Shown: positions 46,619 to 60,300 of the stretch, piece after piece
Numbering within the stretch: position 1 is the stretch's first letter
Layout: each line of letters starts with the position of its first letter
Notes under the pieces: generated by a model
Seen by the model: only the letters and a program-made list of their open reading frames with translations
Database searches by the model: none
Told to the model about the DNA's origin: nothing
Source of the DNA: Carnegiea gigantea
Taxonomy: Eukaryota > Streptophyta > Magnoliopsida > Caryophyllales > Cactaceae
Length of the DNA stretch: 64,000 nt
Direction: 5' to 3'
NCBI GenBank assembly: GCA_029747015.1
Contig: JAKOGI010001249.1
Span: forward strand, 93,501 to 157,500
Made by a program: the position numbers and the translations under genes

Positions 46619-49600
46619 TCATAAAGAAGCTTTCCCTTTCCTGGCCTTCTTCACTACTGAAGTGCCACATATTGAAGCTTTCCGTTTCTTGCCCTTCTTT
46701 GATTGGGATATGGATGGCTGGCTTGTGGCATCATTGCTTGGTTGGGAGGGATGTTTGGGTGGTCTGCCCACCTTTCTTGTGCTGCCTGTCTTGCTCTTGT
46801 AGCTAGGCTTGTCTTTCCCTCTCCAGATGGACAGCTTACCACCCTCCCTATGACTCCTGGAGTTGTGGCCATACTGTTTGCAAACACTGCATCTAAGGGT
46901 TGAACTCCTACTGAAACTCTTCCTCTTCTCAGTGCCATCCCTTCTTCTTTCAGATGGAGGTCTGCCTCTCTTCACTTCAATCTCAGGAGGGCCCAACCTA
47001 GGACAATCACTATCCTCCCAAAAAATTGGATCAGTTACGGGCTTCATAATTACATCATATGCTGCCCTGTATTTCTCAACAGTATATGCATCATGAACAT
47101 ATGATTCAGGGTCCTGCCTATCCCTAAGAATACACCTAATTGCATACTTGCAGGGTATACCTGAGATATCCCATACCCTGCAGTCACAGCAACCTGAGTT
47201 GAGGTCCACTTTGAAATGGGTGTTCCCTTCCACAACCTCGAACAACCCTCTACCAGCTGGGATAATAATACACATTCTACCAGCTATCTCAGTCTCCTTC
47301 AGCTGAATTGTGACCCTAGGACATAACTTTCCACTCCACCCATTTGTAATTTCAAATTTTCTAACAATTGTACTCATAAATTTTTTCCTGATTGCCTCTA
47401 ATAATGTCCATACAGGCTTATACCTGAACTTTCCAATCTTGCCATTGAAAGACTCTACGAAGTTGGTGGTGTTGTCAGGGCATTTGGTGTCAGCTTGGAA
47501 TTTGTACCTTGCCCACAGTTCCTCTTCTTCAGCACAGAGCCATTCATATGCTTCTTTTGATTCTTTTTTGATGGCCTCCATAGTTTGCTGGAATACTTGC
47601 TTGTTGTATGCATTGCATGCTGTCCAGAATAACATGTGCAATTTTACACCTGCACAATTTATTTCACGAGTTTAGACATGTATTTGAAGCAAAAAGTACA
47701 AACACAACTATCTGGTTCTGTCTGAAATGAAGTTCCTGCAATACATATACCTGGGTGGGCCTTGGTGAAGTTCCTGTTGTAATGCGCACAACATATCCTT
47801 CTTCTGCACTCTGGAAATATGTCTTGCAATGCTGAAACTAAGCCCTACAATTAAAAAAATAAAAAAAATATTCTCACAAATAGAAAATGATGATCAACTT
47901 TTCAATTGATCTTCATACCTTATGTCTGTCTGAAATGAAAGTCATCTTGGACAGATCCACACCTTCAAGACATAATCTCAATGCCCTAAAGAAGTAGGCC
48001 CAGTTACTCTTATCTTCTTGCCCAACTACACCATATGCTATAGGGAAATACCCATTATTACCATCCAACCCAAAAGCTGTCAGCAATACTCCTTTATAGG
48101 GACCCTTCAGAAAACACCCATCCACCCCTATAAAGGGCCTACACCCTCTCTTGAATCCTGTCATCATGGCTTCAAAGGAAATGAACAACCTCTTGAAGAT
48201 TGGGGCTGAATCAGGGCCTTCAGAGATACAGCTACAAATACTTCCTGGATTTTCTTTCTTGATTTGCTCTATGTACTCAGGTAGTCTAGCATAAGACTCA
48301 TCATGCCTCCCATCAACCCAAGCTTTCATCAGTTTTTTAGCTGATCTGCACTTGTAATCAGGAGCTACCAGTCCATACCTCTCCATACATAGTTGAATCA
48401 TGGAGTTCACTTGCAAGTCAGGGTTTGCTTTGAAATCAGGCATTAGCTGCTCTGCAATCCATTTGTATGAAGCCATATTATTGTGAGCATCTCTTGCACA
48501 TTTGCACACACTTCTAAAGGTTTTCACTTGCCAAGTTTTGCCATCACCAAGTCTGCTTGTATGAACTCTGAATTCACAGTCTTTTCCTTTACACACTACA
48601 ATGTGCCTTAGCTTATCATTTTTTACCTTCTTCAAGCAAATACCCTCTTGAATGGTATAATCTCTAAGGACCTTAACCCATTGCTCTTTGTCAAGAAATA
48701 TATCTCCAGGCTTAATTGACACTTTCCCATTAAGATCCCTTATCCACATGCTCCCATTTTGGTAGACCTTATTCCACATGCTCCCATCATCATCCACACC
48801 AATGTGCTTAGGGATATCATCTTGTAATGTAGGATGCAAGAACTGATCAATGTCACTGTCAACATCATCAACATGAACTTCATCTGAATTAACAAAGGAC
48901 TCATCACTATACTTAGAGCCATTCTCAGAAGCAACATTAGAACCAACCTCAGAACCAACATCATCATCACTGTCTTCATCATTACCACTCTCCTCTTCAT
49001 TCTTATCGTCCAAACCAATAGTCAAGTTAGGATCAATATTAATGTCCTCCAAGGATTGAAGAGTTGGTTGTGAAGATTTGGTATTGCTAGATGTGTTTAA
49101 AGGAAGAGAACAAGATGGCTGGGAAGATGAAGGCTGTTGAGATAAAAGAGAGATGCATTCAGACATATCAGCAGACAATGTAGGACTCACTACTCCAATT
49201 TGCTGTTGTTTAGAAGGGGATTTTAAGATATAATAGGTAGATCTCTGGTGTTTAGCAGGACAATTAGGTTGTGCAGGTTTCAATTGTGTAGGGGCAGCTT
49301 GTGGGAGTTGAGATGAAGATCTAAGTTGCCTAGAAGGGGAGTTAGAGCATGCAAGTACAACTTTGGAAGGGGAAGCAGCCTTATTCAGGCCCAAGTTTGT
49401 CTTCCTCCGAACAGGTAATTTCTTCTGTTGGCTTTCTGGGGTTATAATCAATGAGTCAACCCATTTTTGGGTTTGAGAAGCAGAAAGGATGGTATCATAC
49501 TCCCCACAACTAATTCCCTCCAACCCATGAATACCAGACTCACCAACTTGTCCTGACTCTAACTCCTGTTCAATGAGATGGTGTTCAGTAGGTCCTCTAA

Positions 49601-50155
49601 TGCTTACCATATAAATAGGAATGGGTCCCTTAGCCTTTTCTCACAAAGCAGACAAATGCAACCAATCCTTATCACAACCCAAAGGCAACTTTCTTTTAGC
49701 TTTAGGCCCACAAAACATAAATCCAAAATATTGTGGCACCTCTACCCCTGCCTCCTCAAATGTTCTCTTCGCATCTCTATGAAGATCTAACATTTGGTAC
49801 ATGTCAAAATCGACATTCTTTATAAATACCCTATGCCCTTCAAAGCATACACTCAACACCTTAGTCCCTTCAATCTACACAACATAACAGACAGATGGAT
49901 AAGCACTTTTTTCCACTAACCTCAAGAACATTCTACTCAAAAAAGCTACAACAACCATCACACTAAGTTATAAATTAACTCAACTCAAACATGCTAAATT
50001 TATATCAACTTCAGGGGAAATCACAAATTAATTCACTCATACACATAAATAACAAACATTGCCTTCACTGGAAAACTACTTTTCAAAAATGCCATAAATT
50101 TACTTCATTTTTTACATACCTCAATTTCCTTGGAAGATCCTTGCTCCTTCTCCAT
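46619..50155 (-). pseudogene. MULE transposase (MURA-like), one in-frame stop
   Basis: DDE transposase that binds the repeats and excises and inserts the element. Four exons by GT-AG sites with matching phase: 50155-50120, 49874-47919, 47844-47751, 47649-46619 (1038 codons plus stop). N-terminal MuDR-type domain (49860-49650); long acidic Ser-rich linker; MULE catalytic domain with GVDGCFLKGPYKG (first Asp), ISDRHK (second) and NFVESFNGK (Glu); SWIM finger CDCRVWDISGIPCKYAI, where the last ligand His is Tyr; two AT-hook-like motifs (KRGRPP, VGRPPK); zinc-knuckle relic CSVCKQYGHNSRS lacking its last Cys. TGA at 49641-49643 (codon 90) truncates it unless read through or spliced out. Confidence 0.88.
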
Positions 50156-50495
50156 GATATTCAAAGTTGGGGTCACTGATACAAGCTCAGCTAGTGTCCC
50201 ACCACAATTTCTCCGCCACCCAAGCTACGGTTCACTTTTCGACATGAAGATTGGTAGACCTTGTTCCACAGCCTTCAACTGCCAACAGAGATGAAATTTC
50301 GGGGACCTAGGGTTTACTTTTTCACAAGAAGAGGGGGTGATTTTCACAGCTTGAAGGAGGTAGACAGAGGCGATCCAAAGTGTGGAAGAAATCGTGGTTG
50401 GTGGGGATGAGTGCGTGGCAAATGGAAGTAATTAAGGTGAGAGAAAACCAGGTAGCTGAGTTTGTCATATCTGCTTTCATTTGGCGGGCAGCAAG

Positions 50496-50676
50496 GGGCA
50501 ATTCGGTCAACAATTTCATGTTCCCCAATAAAGTGCTCGAATCTTAAAGTTTATTGCCGGAAATGGACCAAAAAATTATTGATCCAAATTTCCATGGACC
50601 CACAAATATTTATCAAAAATTATAAGTCTCCAAAATTATTTGACAAAACTACAATGGACCATTTAATAATTTTTTC
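50496..50676 (-). repeat. Right terminal inverted repeat of the MULE
   Basis: Inverse of 44936-45118. 50156-50495, between this repeat and the transposase start, is the probable leader; short open frames there are not conserved. Confidence 0.92.
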
Positions 50677-50686
50677 GCAAGAGAAG

Positions 50687-51386
50687 TAAAGCTTTACACA
50701 CTGCCTCCGAGTCGGGCGATGGAACACCCAAAATTCCGAATCCCATCCTAACCATCATCGCTGGTGGCTGCTATGGAAAACGAAACACCAATTCAAGTGA
50801 ACATAACATGAAAAACAAAGAGCAATTTCCGCAGCCATCACATCCAAATGCATCTCACGTTGATTGTGTTTCTGAACAACCGACATCATTTCAGAAGAAA
50901 TTTCATCATCATCAGTCGCACCGACAATGTCACTCAATTACTCAAATCATAGACAAGACTTCAAACAAACATTCAACAAAAAGATTCCTAATAAGAATTC
51001 GTCAGGTGGTACACTATCATTATGAATTAAATAATTTGATCAATCATGGAAGAATTGACCCTTCCTTTGAAGTTAAATACAAATTCACAGTACCATATAT
51101 AACTCAACGAAAATTGACATTGACATAACCTTTCACCGACCTATACAAACAATCCACGCCAAATCTCTTGCTAGTGCATCTTGAGTATGACCACCTGACA
51201 GTAATGAGACGCCAATGTCATGTCAATCCATAGTTTGCTCATTATGTGCCATGTCGATCTGACCCAAGAATTTGCAAGCTCTTGCTGGCCCCAAAAAAGA
51301 AAACAATGAAAGCCAACACCCTGCTCACAAAATCTTGTTACATCCATAAACTGAGTTAAAAAAAAAAAAAAAAAAAAAGGCCTTCA
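50687..51386. other. 3' flank of the CBS gene, no other gene seen
   Basis: Probably contains the 3' untranslated region of the minus-strand gene (A19 run 51360-51378 just after the stop codon). A 106-codon frame at 50808-51128 is Ser/His-rich without similarity I recognise. Confidence 0.45.
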
Positions 51387-54300
51387 TCAGCCATTTCTCT
51401 TCATATAAGCAAGCACACCCAAGCCAGCTGCAAGTGCAGCACCAGCTGCGACTGCACTATATGTGGATGCCCGTGTGTCAGCATGAGCATAATCTAGGCT
51501 CATAGACGTGGATGCCCGTCTTCTATGACCACGTGATCCTGAATAATCTAAATGAAGTCTTAAGCCCTGTTGAAATCAACCAACAATGTATCAGATTCAC
51601 CATCTTTACAATTTGTAGGATCAAGCGCCATGGGATTAACCAGAAGAGATTGAATAACAGCTTGAGTCTACCTAGACATAACATGCATCCGGGAGGCACA
51701 CGGCCGGGGGGGGGGGGGGATAGAGAGAGAGAGAGAGAGCGCATTACAAAAGGTTTTAATCTCTGAATCTATGCATCAAATGGACATATCAACATACACC
51801 AAAGCGATGAGTTCAGTTTTTCTAGACACACATGACAGGAGTTATGGTTCAAGTGACATCCACTATTGTAAACCCAGAACGACATCTGAGCTCCCAAAAG
51901 CCAAAAATATGCATAAAAGTAATTGCCAATAAAATTTCTAAAATAAAAACATGTGTTCCTCATTAAACAGGAAAGTTAGCTGGATGTGATGGGAACTACA
52001 AAATTGTCAGTCCACTCTCTGGAACTGCCCAACCCCAACCCCAACCATTCTTCCCCCTGCGCCCCCCGCCCCCAAAAAAAACAGAGAAAGGAAGAAAAGG
52101 GATGCGAGGATACATTCTGTGGCTGCCAAGGAGACTATCATAACTTCTAGACCAGATAGTCAATGAATGTAGGTCATATTTGAAGGTGCTCTGAAATATT
52201 CCAACGATGCTTCTACACTATCATCAATAATGAACTTGGTGGGCAAAAGGTAGGTGACAACCTGTGCATTTGTTTCAGCCTTTATTTTGAGAGTATAACA
52301 TGATTCCTGTCCCAACTCCAGCCACAAAGATTGAAATTAGAAGTATACCCGTGCCAGTGAAGCCTACAAAATCCTAGAGGATCAAATCAGCCAGCCTTTC
52401 TTCAATCCAAGGCCATAAAATGCAGTCATTGCAGATAGCTTCGTGTGTTGCATATCTCTGGCTACAATCCTAGAATTGAATGAAACGCTCACAAAGTTAC
52501 CCAGCTGGGCATCATGAGAAAAATCATTACTTTTTGGCACAAAGGAAGTGCAATCCTGTTGTGTCCTTGCCATTCTACCTGAAAGTTCCGTAGGTGAAGA
52601 TCTTTATTTCAGAGAGTGTTTTGAGGACCAGATAAACAAAGGACTCACAGATTGCACGAGCAATATTCCCGTCCAACATTGAGACCTGAATTTGTGCAGC
52701 TCGACTAGAACAGGTATAAACATAAATTTTAGCCAAAATTAATTCAGCATTAAAATTGGGTTCAAGCGAGGTACAGGAATCAGAAAAAGTTTCCTTCATG
52801 GCCCAGCTATCCAGGGACACAAAGCTTCTTAGCCCTTGGTCTATAAACTAACTAACTCCAATACTAACACAAAACCATGGCTCACCTTTAATGCTCCTCC
52901 AGTGTTCTCAACACTCCTCTTTTCTTCGACACCCCCTTTCCCCTTGTTAAATTGCTACTCTTGATCTCTCTTCCCAAACCGTAGATTGTTGAACATTTAT
53001 GAGAACATTTGCCCCAAGGGTTCCACCCCTTATTTGAGGCCTTAGACTTGGCAGACATGATGCCATAGAAAAGAGATCTGGATACCAGAAGTTTGGCAAT
53101 GGGTGGAGGTGATAAAGGATCATTAGAGGAGTGGTGAAAGATAGAGAAGCCAAAAGGAAGCAATTATCTCAATTCTTGGAAGGTCGTAAACGGTTTGCTT
53201 CACAGAACAATGCCATTTTCCCCCTCCGTTTAATTTCTCAGATTTTACAAATTAAGGATTTTCTCTCTTCATTTTCCATGTTTTCCTCTTAAATAGGTCT
53301 TGGCCAATGAGACCGTTTCACCGAAAGATGTGGTGAGGTATGCACTTCAATAGTGACTTCTAGAACTTTTCCTTCATATAGCTCTCACTTTTATTTCGAT
53401 GTTGGAATCCCCCAAATGATTTTTAGTCTAACACTCAAAATTTATTTTTTAAAAAAAATCACATAAAAACAATGCACTATTCATGGTAAAGTTCCCAACC
53501 CTGAAAACTCTGTCGCAACAGCAGCAAGGTGTCACCTGAGAGTGCCTTTTCTCTTTTCATTTCTCGTACCATTGGAACTAAACAGTATAAAAAATAAGAT
53601 CGAATTCTCTCACAAATACTGGATATCACACATCTGGACTAGGACCAGACAAAAACAAAAAATGATTCAGGACGCAAAGGTGGTTACAAAAACTTGTGTT
53701 TGGACAAGTTTGTAATTGGACTTTGTTACGCCTTCACTGGACCTTCAGGACCCATTTTAATTGAAAACATGTTCTTAGAGCTGCAATGGGCAAGGGGAAC
53801 AGCTGATCCATATATGAACCCAGCTATTGGATTTGAAGATGGTGATAAGGAATCCTTGGAGAGTATTACTGAAGATAAAGATGGGACAAGCATTTGCCCC
53901 ATCCTTTACTTGGTGTCCATCGTAGCTCTTGGATTCACTATGATATCATAAACAGAACGCATTGAGCTCATTTTATAACTTCTACTAATACTTTCCAATA
54001 TATCAGCATATTCCTAAATCTTATCCTTTTTATATGATATAAGCACATAATAAAATGACTAAGATTTCAAATTCAATACCTGTGCCATTATGAAACATCT
54101 ATAACAAGGATCCCTATTGGGAATTAATAGGACTCCAGTGACAATAAATATGCAAATGAAACTTGATCCTCAATGGAGAGGGAAGGGTTTAGGCAGTAGG
54201 AACTGTGAAGAGATGGGAAAATACTGCATTTTGATGTTGACTACCGTCGGTTTTCCTAGTCTGGAACTTTAGCCTTAATGCAATTCCTCCCTTACCTCAA

Positions 54301-57300
54301 ACATAGGAAGTCTGTTAAAGTCAGATCTTTGTTCAATTGTTTTTGGGACTGAGGGAACCCCCCCCCCCCCCCAAAAAAAAAGGAAGTTGGAGCTTCTCAA
54401 GCTTAGCATTTATGTGTAAATTCGGCAAGGTTATCGATCTGCAACCAGTTTCTCTGATCAAATAAAGGAAAACCTGCTGGGTGCATTGACAGGCTACGTT
54501 CAAAGAAGGAAAGATGAATGACGTAACCTTAAATCAGAAATGAGACATGCATTACCTTCCATCCAGCTAATCTAGCATGATCTATAGCTGCAACAAGATC
54601 GCTGTCGGTAGCCAATACTACTCTATCACCATCTTCATCTTCATACTACAGCAAGCAGTGACCAGTAAGCTTAAGAAGGTTGTTCAAAGAATGGACATAT
54701 TTCATAAGCTCGAGAAGGAATCATCCAAAGGATCTCATACTTACCAAAATCTGAGGCAGATGGTTGCGATCAATGCCATCACCCACTCTCTGAAGTATAC
54801 AAGTGATGAGATCTGTCAAACTTCGAGTATCTGCATTCACGTGCACATCCAAATACTCATGGATTACAGGAAGTCACAGATTTGCTCCCCCAGCTGCCCC
54901 ACCCCCCCCCCCCCCCCCCAAAAAAAAGGAAAAAGTATGAAGATTCAAATCACCAAAGCTTACCACATATAAATCGGTGCATCCTTCCTCTCCTGTCTTG
55001 AAGTTTGAAGGCAAAGCTATTCGGCTGGGCTGATGAAGTGGGAAAGGATCTCCCTGTCTCCCCACTGTCAGATGGCAACTTCTGGGATCCGTCGCTGAGA
55101 TTAGAAGAAAACTTATCAGTATTACTTTTGAGACAATTTGTGCAACGCACTCAAAAGTCATTACCTCCTTGTCTCATCGTCATCATCTGTTGGCCCCAGT
55201 TGCATGGCAGAATCCCAGAACTTTTGAAAAATGTTGATTGCAGTCTCACTATTTGCTCCCCCAGTATTACTAACCTGGTTGTCAGAGAACATATGACAAA
55301 TTTATCAGTGGAAGAAAATGCACAAATACCCAATTATTGCCACATGGAAGTCAAATATCAAATCACATGAGGCGGTTTTTGGCCGCTGATAGAGACGGTT
55401 GTTTAAGATCTAGAAGTAGTGCAGCAGATTTACAACAATATGAAGGATTTCAATATTTCCTGACCTTCGGTATGTAATCAACGCAGGTATATCTGGCAAA
55501 TATTTATGCTTTCACAACTTTCTTTTTATTAGGGATGGGGGGCAGCACAAAAAAGAAATCACATATGCGGAAAAGCACTAGTAAGCCTAAATATGCCTCA
55601 TCATAATATGCCCCCATTAGGCCTGGCAAAAAAACTCATACTCGCATAGAACCCGTAAAATCCGTCCCAATGGGTATAGGTATGGGTAGTGAAAATGGCC
55701 AAAAAAAAAGGTATGGGCGTGTATGGCTAAAATGGGTATGCGTATGGGTAAGCGTATGGGTATAAGCCCTACCCACCCCATACCTGTTTTATTAATACCC
55801 ACCCCATATCTGCCCCATATAAAACCCTCACCCGTTTGTTTAAAGTTTTAATTTGTTGCTTATACTTAGATATTTTGTTAGTTGCTTTGAGTTGTATAGT
55901 ATTTAAGACTTCGGTGAGACATGTTGTTAAAAACTGTAATTGTCAAGTGCTAATTTGTTGTTTTGATCGACAAGCTTTTAGTCATATTCGACATGATATA
56001 ATATGTTGTTAGAAACTTGGTGTTAATGTGACATATTGGCTATTTGATGTCAAATATGGGTACAAGAGTTTAATTCTTTTTTGTCTATGTATACCCGAAT
56101 AAAACCTGCATACCCGCTATACCTAATAGGCATGGGTATGGGTATGGGTATGGGTATGGATATAGGTATAGCTTTATAAAACCCTATGGTTATGGGTTTG
56201 GATATTAATTTTGAAAATAAGTATGGGTGAGAGTATGGCTAAACCCGCCCCGTATCGGCCCCATTGCCACCCCTAGCCTCCATCTAGGTTCCCATTATTA
56301 TTGTCAGTCACGAGCTGCTTAGCCTACAAGGTGGAACAAGAAAGTAGACAGGCATTAGAAAATGCTAGGAGCTAATTTTTCACGTGCACGCAACCATGTC
56401 CATGCTAGTGCACAAGGGGTAGAGAACAGATATCGATGTAAAGACTGCTAACCCAAAATAAATAAATAAATAGATAAATAGATAAATAAATCATAAACAA
56501 CTCCCAATGCTGCTCCCGGTTTCGCGGGGTCTACGGAGATCCAAAATGTAGGCAGTCTTACCTCTGCAAACATCTCTGCCAACAGAGAGGTCAATTCCAA
56601 GAGACCCACGTACATTTATTTTTCTTTGTCGGGGATAGACAAAAGGTAATATAAAGAGAAATACTTAAAATAGCATAAAAACATAAAAACAAAATAAGAG
56701 AGATAAGTACTATACCGTAAACAATTGAAGGTGGGATAATAATAACTCCATTGAGATGGGGTACTACCAGCATACCAAAATTCACCGAACACAACATAGA
56801 ATAATAGCGAGTAACACATAACAAACATTTCCAACCATTCAGAAGCCAAAGGAATTCCAAGAGACTAGCTATCTATGGTCTACAATCTTAATCCTAGATC
56901 TCCACATACTCCGATCCTGAGCCATGTCCTCTGTTAGCCATAAAGATTTCAAATCACGTTTAATCACCTCGCTCCGGCTTTTCTTAGGTCATCCTCTGCT
57001 TCTTCTACATTCTAAAAGGTTAATCATCTCATATCTTCTCTAAGTGCATCCTCACTCCTCTTCACGTGATCAAACCTAATTCCTAATTCTATCCAATCTC
57101 GTATAACCATATATCCATTGAATTATCCTCATCTCTACTACTGTTAACCTTTAGACTTGCGTCCTTATTATTGGCCAACACTCAGAGTCATACAATAATA
57201 CTGGCCTAACTACCATACGACAAACTTTGCCTTTTAATCCTACCCAAATCCTCTCATCACGCAGCACTCCTAAAGCATTCTTCCATTGTCGTCATCCAAC

Positions 57301-60300
57301 TTTCATACGGTGGTCAATGTCTTCAAAGTAGATAAGTAAATAAAAAGCTAAAAAGAATATCTCATGGATGGCAAGCAGATTTCCTCACAATGAAATAGAT
57401 GAGAACAGAACACCACATACTATAAAAACCTTTTTTTTTAAAGACCCCGGTTGTCCAGGCCGGTTTACGTGCATCTCGAGTAAATCCCTAGGGGCACTGA
57501 AGTTAACGACAAGGAAAGCCTCCAATGGCCCTAATGGACGTCAAATTTGTGACCATTGGGATACAATCCAATGCCTCACCAGCTGAACTACCCATCAAGG
57601 TTACCACATACTATAAAAAACTTGTCTTAGCCTCCAAGCTTATGAAATGGCTGAGTTAAACAGCAGAACACGCAGTATACTGGCTTATACATTGTTGGAA
57701 ATGACAACAAAAAAGGAAAATACTTCTGGGCAAAAAACTGTGGAAAGGAAGATCTTACAGTCACAACAGCTGCATGGGTGAGGTTAATCACATCAACAAC
57801 AGCAACGACATGTCCTTCTGTGCCCAACAGATTAAAGTAATCAGAAAAGACCAAAAAGTGACTATCATCTTCAAGAAAAACACTCCTCAACCTAACTGTA
57901 CCTCTGTCCAAAACTGGCAGATGCAAGAATCTCCCATCATGCATTGTGTGCAAAGCATCCACAATAGACGTATCAACTGTAACACATTCTGGATTAGGTG
58001 TCATGACCTGCATTTCATCCACAGAACAATTAAAAAAGAAATCAGGAGGGATATTTCATCACCATGAAACGGATTGGCTTGGAATAGTGAGAATAAACGT
58101 TGGAATTCCCACCATGAACAAGAATATGCACAATTGATAAACAAGCTCACTCACCCTTTCCACAGGAGTTGAATCCGGAGGAAGATTTTGTGCAATTACT
58201 CGCAGTAATATATCCTTGGAACTGAAGAAACAGACACAACAAAGTAAATCGCTAGACCAGTAAGCTTCCTAAGTTCATAGCTAATCACTATTACAGACAG
58301 CTACTCTTCTGTCTAAGTGTAAGACTTACGTCAAAATTCCCTTTGGTTTGTTCTCCAGAGTCACGATAGCACAGCTTAATCGAAATTCAAGCATCTTCTT
58401 TGCTGCCATGAGAACTGTGTCAGTTGCTGACACAGTTAGAAGTCTGACAGCAACAAAATTATTGTACATTAGAAAAGCTACTCAAAATCCAATCAGTAAA
58501 TTAATAACTTCCTAATAAAAAGGAATATTACCTACTTTGAATGCTCAGAAAGAACGGTAGACAAAGAAGGCTTGAATATGCGCTCTCTTAGTGCCTCCAT
58601 GAATGTATTCGAACCTGTGTTCCCAACAGAATAATATTGCCAATGCTCAGAAAAGGCTCTCTAAATTGAGAACACACACCACATGTAAAGTGCAATAACG
58701 AGACTTTAGAAAGTCTATTAGCAAAATCAGCACGAACTTTTTCGAAAACAATTTCATTAATGTGAAACTCTCAACTGACCAGAAACTGATGAACCCCAAT
58801 TTTTTTCAACACCTTCAACAGCTGCTACAATGGCCTTTCCTTTTTCAGCTGCCCTCTCCATGCGAGCAATGGCATCATATAAGCACCTTGCTATATCAAG
58901 TAAAGCTACAACCTCTCCATTTTCCACCACCGGTAAATGTCTGAATTTTCCTACAGAGGCATAACCAGTGCCAGTAAGTTCTGAAATAATGATACAATGA
59001 ACAAGGAGAATCAATTATACTGACGATGTTATCTATACCTTGCACCATCTTTTGTAAGGCTTCCACAGCTAGAGTGTCTGAAAGAACAAACACAGGATTT
59101 CTGGTCATCACTTTCGAAACAGGTGTTTCCTCAAGATTTAACTCTCGTGCTACTACCCTCGTAGCAATATCCTTAACCACAATAAGGTTCTTTTATATCA
59201 GAATCCAGAGAGAAACCAGAATGATAATCTTTAACTTCATACTACAGCTGGGTAATGTAAAAGGTGTGAGAGTAGCTAGGAACCTTATCTGTAAGAATAC
59301 CACACAGTAAAGCATTTGAGTCCGTCAATAATAAGGCATCTGCTCTTCGGGCTGCCATTCGACGACAGGCGTCATACACAGTAGTAGTTTCAGGAACCGT
59401 AAGAGCCCTAGACAGCCGCAGTCGTTTCACGGTTCGCTCTCCGGTTAATCCACTGCATATCCAAACTCTTAAGCTTTGTTTGCGATGAAAACATGTCTTA
59501 TGCATTAAGGAATCGTATTTACTTTTCATATTAACTAATTGAAAACTGTTTATGGAATGCAGCAATATTTTTTGTTGGATGCCTGCAGTTTACAAGGTTA
59601 AAGCTTGATCTGCCTGTGGATTATATATTATTAGGGAAAACTTTCAAGAGTTGAGTTTACAAAAGCTATCACACAAGCCAAATTGAAACATTAGTTCAGA
59701 GAATAATAGGTAGCAGCACACTGAATGACCAGCATCGGCATTTACTATCGGCCTTCATCATATTTAAAATAGCAGTCACTGCATGGATAAGTTAGAATAA
59801 CCACGAGATGCAGAATATATATTTAGAAGGTTTTCTTGATTATTCTTTGCCTTCTCTTTTTCCTTACGGGATGAACGCACCATGTGCCAGGAACACAGAA
59901 TCTCATGCAGCATTTCACAAATACCTACTTTTGCTGAGGATGAAAACATGAGGATACGACCGATAGATACATGTTTGTGCATATCTGTTTTGCAGCTGCA
60001 TTTGAAGTGGTTTTAAGTTCTTTTCAAATGACTTCTGAATTTTGAACATGTTGGACAGTTGTGCCTTCTTCTTTTTTGGGGGGGGGGGCCGGGGGCGTGA
60101 ACAGCTGTAGACTTTTCAGAAGCAACACAATTGGGAAACACATAATGCTTTGATCACCTGAATATTTTTAAAAAATTTAAAACCCTTCTAGCTCAGCCAG
60201 AGTACAATTAAACCTTTTAGAAGAACCCCAAGTGGAGCCAAAGTCAACTAAACTACCAAAGCATAATGCTGACAGCGCTACAACTTCAGGAGTTTGCATC

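Larger units (their letters stand above)
44936..50676. mobile_element. Mutator-like element (MULE), 5741 bp
   Basis: Long terminal inverted repeats and a perfect 10-bp target duplication gcaagagaag (44926-44935 and 50677-50686) fix both ends. Inside are a leftward transposase gene and a rightward GRF zinc-finger gene that converge. Each starts just inside one repeat, as mudrA and mudrB do in MuDR, so the repeats probably hold both promoters. Intact ends mean it could still be moved by a related transposase, although its own transposase gene has an in-frame stop. Confidence 0.92.

Noticed and set aside
57560..57602. tRNA gene on the minus strand
   Set aside because: Box A is good, but box B is degenerate, no cloverleaf forms, and 17-bp target duplications show it is the head of a SINE.
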